A DNA stretch of 45,468 nucleotides from a virus, in the IMG/VR virus record IMGVR_UViG_3300045119_000187, positions 1 through 45,468 of that record; one strand, given 5' to 3'. The translations under genes were made by a program, and so were the position numbers. The notes beneath the pieces were generated by a model. It was given only the letters and a program-made list of their open reading frames with translations. It was not told the origin of the DNA and did no database searches. Positions 41,140 to 45,468 of the stretch are shown here, piece by piece. Position 1 is the first letter of the stretch; the number at the start of each line of letters is the position of its first letter.

Positions 41140-41168
41140 TTGACTTGTGGCACGAAGCTCGCTAGAGT
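41140..41168 (+). promoter_or_regulatory. Sigma70-like promoter, near-leaderless
   Basis: TTGACT, a 17-base spacer, then TAGAGT. The predicted start at ~41175 leaves about two bases before ATG 41177. Like the site at 35005 it ends in GGGTATG, so both genes probably have leaderless mRNA. Confidence 0.7.
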
Positions 41169-41176
41169 GATTGGGT

Positions 41177-41362
41177 ATGACGAACGAAATCACCGAAGCC
41201 GATCGCGCCGTCGCCCGCCGGGTCATCCGGAGGGAGGACTTGAGGAAGATCCGTACTGAGACAGAGCGAATCGAGTTGTGGGTGGGGACGGCCTACAACG
41301 CCGCCTGCCTCTCCGCCGCACAGGGCCGCGCCTATGCGAAGGCGCTCCGGGGTGCGAAGTGA
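41177..41362 (+). CDS. Small helical protein, unknown
   Basis: A 61-residue helical, charged protein (TEADRAVARRVIRREDLRKI). ATG 41177 is favoured by the promoter; a TTG six bases earlier lies upstream of the predicted transcription start. High GC. First gene of a unit leading to the ParB-like gene. Confidence 0.6.
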   Translation: MTNEITEADRAVARRVIRREDLRKIRTETERIELWVGTAYNAACLSAAQGRAYAKALRGAK

Positions 41363-41520
41363 CCACCTCGCTTCTCCTCTCCCGTTGGGCCCTCGCCTAC
41401 CGCAGGGCCCAACGCTTGGCGTCCCTCTCCCCGGGTCGAGCGGCCCGGGTCGCGCACCCTGTGGTCAAGCGCTACGCCCGGGCGGTGTACTTCGCAGCGA
41501 TTAGGGAAGGGGTAATTTGA
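41359..41520 (+). CDS. Small basic protein, unknown
   Basis: A 53-residue Arg/Ala-rich protein from GTG 41359 (GTGA overlap), beginning MTTSLLLSRWALAYRRAQRL. It may form an amphipathic helix. High GC. Function unknown. Confidence 0.5.
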   Translation: MTTSLLLSRWALAYRRAQRLASLSPGRAARVAHPVVKRYARAVYFAAIREGVI

Positions 41521-41708
41521 GCCAGCTCAAACTAATCGCCCGTACCTCTAAATCACGGGCCCACAGGGAAGGCGAACCGGATGACTTGATCATCTTAGAT
41601 ATCCCCCTAGGCCCAATCATTATCAAAGTAATTGTCAACGTACCATTCGACGGGCAAGAGGAAATCCCTTGCTACGTACATATCAAGGTGAATCATGGCA
41701 GCGACTGA
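41517..41708 (+). CDS. Small beta-rich protein, unknown
   Basis: A 63-residue protein from TTG 41517 (TTGA overlap). It is strand-rich (LIILDIPLGPIIIKVIVNV). It overlaps the ParB-like gene by 14 bases. Not recognised. Confidence 0.5.
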   Translation: MSQLKLIARTSKSRAHREGEPDDLIILDIPLGPIIIKVIVNVPFDGQEEIPCYVHIKVNHGSD

Positions 41709-42771
41709 AGAACGGCTCAACGGCTCATTTGAGCGCCCGGAAAACCTCCTTATCGTCGGGCTGGACGTCATTCCGGGCGCGGCAGGAAATAAGGACGCGG
41801 ACGATTTGTTGGACGAGGACCGACTCGACGGCCCGGGAGAGGGACTCATTGAGTCGATTATGACCCATGGGGTTAAAATCCCTGTCATGGTGCGAGTCCG
41901 ACGGTTCGGCAAAAGCGACAGGTGTTATATCGTAATCGACGGTCGCCAGCGAGTACAGGCGGCCCGCAAGGCCGACGCCAAGTTGCGCGCCAAGGGTGAC
42001 GATAAAGGTGTATTGGTCCCCTACGTGATCAAAGACGGCGATCAATCCACAGTCATTATCGCCAACGAATGGCGCCGAGATGATCCTATTTGGGTCAAGG
42101 CCAAAAAGGCCATTATGTTGGAACGCCGAGGTTTCGAATTGTCCGAAATCCTAAGCTCATTCTCCGACGGGCAGGGCCACACCATTTCGAAGCAGACGCT
42201 CGGGAACTGGAAATCCCTCCTGCGCGTCACGCCCGAGATCATGGATCGTATCAAGTCGGGTGAGCTCAGTGTCACGATCGGTTACGAATTGGGCAAATTG
42301 AAGCCTGACGATCAACTCAAAGCGTTGAGCCATGTGCAGGAGAAGCAAGGATCGCTCTCGGGGTCCAACGGGGTAGCGAACGTCAAGGCAGCGGCGTCTA
42401 TCCCCTCCGCCCCCAAGAGTGCTCCTGAGACCGTCTCAGGGATGAGCAATGGTCAAGTGGTAGTCGGCCCGGCCCCGAAGTCCAACAAGCCCGATCCTGC
42501 CCTCGCCCCTCGCCGGGAGCACGTCGCCCCTGCCACGCCTGAGCCCGTCATCGTCAAAGACGCTCGCCTGTCGTCGCGCTACCTGGAGACCATGGCGGAA
42601 GTCCTGGCAGCAAGCGACAAGGAACCCCACGAGAACGACGAACAAAAGTTGGCGTACGCGGTATTCGCGTTCGCGAGCGGCCGGGAAGGTGTCGAATCAT
42701 TGAGTGAGTTTGATTGGCTGTACAAGCTCGCCAAGCGTTACGCACCCAAGAAAAAGAAGGGTGCGTCATGA
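41695..42771 (+). CDS. ParB-like DNA-binding protein
   Basis: A 358-residue protein. Residues 15-130 form a ParB/sulfiredoxin-like domain with IVIDGRQRVQAARK (81-92), close to the GERRxRA nucleotide box but with changes. A KorB/ParB-type HTH follows at ~160-176 (HTISKQTLGNWKSLL). The C-terminus is a disordered linker and a helical end. No ParA is present, so it may act in replication, transcription or DNA condensation rather than classic partition. A parS-like site is at 36470. Confidence 0.85.
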   Translation: MAATEERLNGSFERPENLLIVGLDVIPGAAGNKDADDLLDEDRLDGPGEGLIESIMTHGVKIPVMVRVRRFGKSDRCYIVIDGRQRVQAARKADAKLRAKGDDKGVLVPYVIKDGDQSTVIIANEWRRDDPIWVKAKKAIMLERRGFELSEILSSFSDGQGHTISKQTLGNWKSLLRVTPEIMDRIKSGELSVTIGYELGKLKPDDQLKALSHVQEKQGSLSGSNGVANVKAAASIPSAPKSAPETVSGMSNGQVVVGPAPKSNKPDPALAPRREHVAPATPEPVIVKDARLSSRYLETMAEVLAASDKEPHENDEQKLAYAVFAFASGREGVESLSEFDWLYKLAKRYAPKKKKGAS

Positions 42772-42977
42772 CCTCTGAACGCACCATTCGTCTCGGTCAA
42801 GCTATCGTTAATCACATGAACGTGCTGCCTGGTACGCGAGGCATGCTCGAGGTCTATGAGATGATCGAGCAAGCGATTGCAGAAGAACGCGAGGCGTGCG
42901 CGCAAGTAGCGGATAACAACTGGGCCGACACTACAGCGGCTAGGGGTATCGCTAAGGCTATCAGGGCCCGCAAGTGA
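42768..42977 (+). CDS. Small helical protein
   Basis: A 69-residue helical, acidic protein (EVYEMIEQAIAEEREACAQVAD) from ATG 42768 in an ATGA overlap. This kind of protein is frequent in phage early operons; no function known. Confidence 0.6.
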   Translation: MTSERTIRLGQAIVNHMNVLPGTRGMLEVYEMIEQAIAEEREACAQVADNNWADTTAARGIAKAIRARK

Positions 42978-43168
42978 GTTTCGCCTTTCTGCAATCATTC
43001 ATGGCGCGACACCCGACGCTCACTCTATACGTCACGTTTCAGAGTTACGTTTGGTCGGTACACCTTCACGCCGCGGACGGTGAGTGCCTTCTACATGTCG
43101 AAGGCGAGCACATCGAAAGCACCCTGTCTCTTGTGCTAGGGGCGCTACAGAATGCGGAGTTGAATTGA
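42974..43168 (+). CDS. Small mixed alpha/beta protein
   Basis: A 64-residue protein from GTG 42974 (GTGA overlap). Strands YVTFQSYVWSVHLHAADGECLLHVEG are followed by a helix. Its stop overlaps the TTG start of the nuclease gene. Unknown. Confidence 0.55.
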   Translation: MSFAFLQSFMARHPTLTLYVTFQSYVWSVHLHAADGECLLHVEGEHIESTLSLVLGALQNAELN

Positions 43169-44349
43169 AAGAGTGTGGTTGCCCCGACACCGTACACTCC
43201 CCGTCGGCCATTGAGAGCTACATTACTTGTCCACGCCGATGGGGTTGGCGCAAGATTGCCCTGCTCCCGGACGAGACAAGCGATATTCTCGAATTCGGCA
43301 AAGCGTTACATAAGCAAATCGAATTGTACCTCACGACCGGTCAACCGTTGGACTTGACGAGCAAACCAGGTCTCGCGGCTATGGCAGGACTTCACCTGCT
43401 ACCTCAGCCTAAGACACCAGGGATGCAAGTCGAAAAGCATTTCCGCGTCGGACCGTTTCACGGGTATAAAGATATTGATCTACCCGGTGAAGTATTGGAC
43501 CACAAGACTACTTCCGATATTGACAAATGGTCTAAGACGCCTGACGAACTTGTCACCAATATTCAGGCAGCGATCTACGCACTGGACGCTATGGGGCTAG
43601 GGGAAACCGCACGTTTGCGTTGGGTCTACTATCATCGCAATCCCCCATTCAAGGCTAAGGCGGTAGACCGAATCGTTACAGTGGACGAAATCCGCCCTAC
43701 AATTGTAAGGGCCAAGAGTGCATGCGATGAAATGAATTCAGCGCTAACCAAGCGCTTGCACGTCCTACAACTCCCTTTCAACCCCTCCGCTTGTTACCTG
43801 TACAATCGCCCGTGTCCGTATATCACGCACTGTAATATTACCCCTGAAGAAAGGCTCGCAGCTATGACCATGAATCCGATGCAACAGGCTTTCTTGGCGT
43901 CCCTCCCCGGAGGGGGCCAAGGTCCGGCCGTCAACCCCCCGAACCATGCGCCGGGCGCGTACCCTCCGCCTGGCGCACAGTTGGACCCCACGGGCAAGCT
44001 GTGGTGGGACCCGACCCCGGGCGCTGACGGCCCCGGCAGTCCAGGTAAGTGGCGTGACGTCGTGGCGCAAGCCGCACCTCCGCCGCCCCCTCCCCCGGCT
44101 CCGCCCCCTCCGCCGCCCGTCCAACAAGCCGCGCCGCCCCCTCCGCCCCCTCCTGCTCAGCAATTGGCGCTCGCGCCGCCTCCGCCGCCGATCCCTCAGG
44201 TCAACGGGACGGCGAACGCCGCTCCTACACCTGATGACGAAAACCCCGGGGAGTTGATCGCGAGCGGACTCGAATTGATCGCCAACGGGATTCGCTTGCT
44301 CTTGTCGACTCCCGCGAAGCGCGGACCGGGAAGGCCGCGGAAGTCATGA
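43165..44349 (+). CDS. Cas4-like Fe-S PD-(D/E)XK nuclease with proline-rich tail
   Basis: A 394-residue protein from TTG 43165. C22 (TCPRRW) and C210, C217, C223 match the 4Fe-4S cysteines of Cas4/AddB-like nucleases. The catalytic set is H49, D103/D105, D112 and K114 (EVLDHKT), followed by the QxxxY-like NIQAAIYAL. From ~245 on it is disordered with long proline runs and a motif QLDPTGKLWWDP, similar to the tail of the ssDNA-binding-like protein. It ends in an AT-hook-like KRGPGRPRKS. Likely a 5'-3' recombination exonuclease. Confidence 0.88.
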   Translation: MKECGCPDTVHSPSAIESYITCPRRWGWRKIALLPDETSDILEFGKALHKQIELYLTTGQPLDLTSKPGLAAMAGLHLLPQPKTPGMQVEKHFRVGPFHGYKDIDLPGEVLDHKTTSDIDKWSKTPDELVTNIQAAIYALDAMGLGETARLRWVYYHRNPPFKAKAVDRIVTVDEIRPTIVRAKSACDEMNSALTKRLHVLQLPFNPSACYLYNRPCPYITHCNITPEERLAAMTMNPMQQAFLASLPGGGQGPAVNPPNHAPGAYPPPGAQLDPTGKLWWDPTPGADGPGSPGKWRDVVAQAAPPPPPPPAPPPPPPVQQAAPPPPPPPAQQLALAPPPPPIPQVNGTANAAPTPDDENPGELIASGLELIANGIRLLLSTPAKRGPGRPRKS

Positions 44350-44516
44350 GCGACGAAGACGCAGAAGACGCAAAGGCTCGCGTCATGAATCGAATCTCGG
44401 AAGTGATCGAAACGCTCACTCCTGAAGATGCACAAAGCTTCCTGGCCATCTTGCACGCGGACGTCGAAGATTTGATGTCTGTGCATGAGGAAGAACACCC
44501 CGAGTTGTACGAGTAG
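44346..44516 (+). CDS. Short acidic protein, 56 residues
   Basis: ATG 44346 overlaps the nuclease stop (ATGA) and opens a 56-codon frame. The product is acidic and helical (EDAQSFLAILHADVEDLM). DNA-mimic or regulatory roles are possible, but nothing is proven. It lies between nuclease and helicase genes. Confidence 0.6.
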   Translation: MSDEDAEDAKARVMNRISEVIETLTPEDAQSFLAILHADVEDLMSVHEEEHPELYE

Positions 44517-44538
44517 CGTCCCGCATATAGGGAATTAG

Positions 44539-45468
44539 ATGATCCACACTGTCCCTCATACCAGGGACTTCACGCGCATCCTGTCACTCCCAAGGCGCAC
44601 GCCTGAGATCTCTCAGGCGTTCGTCGATGCCTTGACCCTTTCTCTGAAACGGCCGGGAGGACAGCAATCCTTCCGGCCTGTTCAGGCACAAGCGCTTCAA
44701 GAGTTATGGGAGCGTCGCGGATTGTTCGCTCCCATGAGAGTGGGCGCAGGCAAAACCCTGATTACCCTCTTAGCTGCTTACGTCTTGCAGTGCATGCGCC
44801 CTTTGCTCTTGGTACCAGCCAAGCTCAAAGAGAAGACGCGACGCGAGCAACGCCTACTCGCACAGCATTGGTTGATTCCGAATTTCATCCGCATCGAATC
44901 CTACGAATTGTTGGGAAGGTCTCAGGCGGCGGAACTTCTCGAACGGTACAAACCGGACATCATCATCGCAGATGAAGCACACAAAATTAAGCAGCCCAAA
45001 GCAGCCGTCACGAAACGCGTTATGCGCTATATGGTTGACCATCCGGAGACGTATTTCATTGCGCTCAGCGGGACGATTACCAAACGCAGTCTAAGGGATT
45101 ACTGGCACCTAATCCGTTGGGCCCTAAAGCCGGCCCACGTCCCGCTCCCCAATAGTTGGAGCGAACTTGAGATGTGGTCCAACGCTTTGGACGTGCACGT
45201 AGATGAGGATAAGCGTGCTCTCCCGGGCGCGTTGACGCTCTTGGCCGATGTACCCAAACATGTAGCGTACGCATCGATCGAGCACGTGCGTGAAGGGTTT
45301 CGCAAACGCTTGACTGAAACGAGCGGCGTAGTGCTCGCGCTCAACGCTCAGGATTGCGACGCCTCAATCTCTATCGAGGGCAAACCCCTAGACGGACTGT
45401 GTAGAGCCGAATTCGAACAACTGCGAACCAAATGGGAAACCCCCGATGGGTGGCCATTGACCGAAGCT
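44539..45468 (+). CDS. SNF2/DEAH-type helicase, N-terminal half (3' end cut by window)
   Basis: The first 310 residues of the helicase. FRPVQAQALQELWERRG is a Q-motif-like start, MRVGAGKT is Walker A, DEAH (IIADEAHKIK) is Walker B, and LSGT (ALSGTITKR) is motif III. The frame is open to the window end (PDGWPLTEA). The C-terminal half starts at nt 2 of the window. Preceded by the 56-residue acidic gene. Confidence 0.88.
   Translation, partial: MIHTVPHTRDFTRILSLPRRTPEISQAFVDALTLSLKRPGGQQSFRPVQAQALQELWERRGLFAPMRVGAGKTLITLLAAYVLQCMRPLLLVPAKLKEKTRREQRLLAQHWLIPNFIRIESYELLGRSQAAELLERYKPDIIIADEAHKIKQPKAAVTKRVMRYMVDHPETYFIALSGTITKRSLRDYWHLIRWALKPAHVPLPNSWSELEMWSNALDVHVDEDKRALPGALTLLADVPKHVAYASIEHVREGFRKRLTETSGVVLALNAQDCDASISIEGKPLDGLCRAEFEQLRTKWETPDGWPLTEA

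Noticed and set aside
1-45468. Integrase, excisionase or attachment site
   Set aside because: No tyrosine or serine recombinase motif was found, so I do not call a temperate lifestyle.

Overview
The window is almost a whole genome of a contractile-tailed (myovirus-type) double-stranded DNA phage. The evidence is an unbroken head, sheath, tube, tape-measure, baseplate and tail-fibre gene order, a terminase, and a phage replication set. The two ends hold the two halves of one SNF2/DEAH-type helicase gene and, by comparison with that family, only about 35-40 bases seem to be missing between them, so the molecule is probably circular or circularly permuted. No integrase, excisionase or clear repressor is visible. 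The host is probably Gram-negative: there are lipobox proteins, a Gp138-type membrane-puncturing spike and sigma70-like promoters. A Cys-rich lipoprotein has a style I associate with Myxococcota, but this is weak evidence. GTG and TTG starts are very common, and most genes overlap their neighbour as ATGA, GTGA or TTGA.

Layout, read as a circle. (a) 37.5-45.5 kb and 0-7.2 kb, plus strand: replication, recombination and early genes (XRE-type regulator, primase-helicase, CoiA-like nuclease, ParB-like protein, Cas4-like Fe-S nuclease with a proline-rich tail, helicase, a possible RAMP-like protein flanked by pentamer repeats and a tRNA-like RNA element, ssDNA-binding-like protein, family A DNA polymerase started at CTG, RuvC-like resolvase, PD-(D/E)XK nuclease, DUF3310 protein). 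(b) 7.2-18 kb: large terminase, portal, Mu F-like head protein, DUF2213 protein, cement/decoration proteins, major capsid protein, head-tail connectors, sheath and tube, closed by a strong terminator at 18.06 kb. A small antisense membrane-protein gene lies inside this block. (c) 18.1-34.8 kb: tail chaperone with a textbook -1 frameshift signal, tape measure, baseplate hub and spike, a GC-rich tailspike, baseplate wedge and J proteins. A CheY-like response regulator, membrane proteins, a lipoprotein, a papain-like protease and a GH25 lysozyme follow, then the tail terminus protein and two propeller-like fibres. (d) 34.8-36.5 kb: a GC-rich accessory cluster with its own promoters, including two sites that would make leaderless mRNA. 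(e) 36.5-37.5 kb: a small-terminase candidate on the minus strand, a parS-like palindrome at its stop codon, and an AT-rich divergent control region.

The most unusual items are: the (NNAGC)n arrays and tRNA-like element around a protein with a RAMP-like glycine loop; the parS-like site together with a phage ParB-like protein; the complete CheY-like receiver within the tail/lysis genes; the U-UUU-UUA frameshift site; and a short W-containing motif shared by the proline-rich tails of the ssDNA-binding-like protein and the Cas4-like nuclease. All family names come from reading motifs by eye; no search was run.
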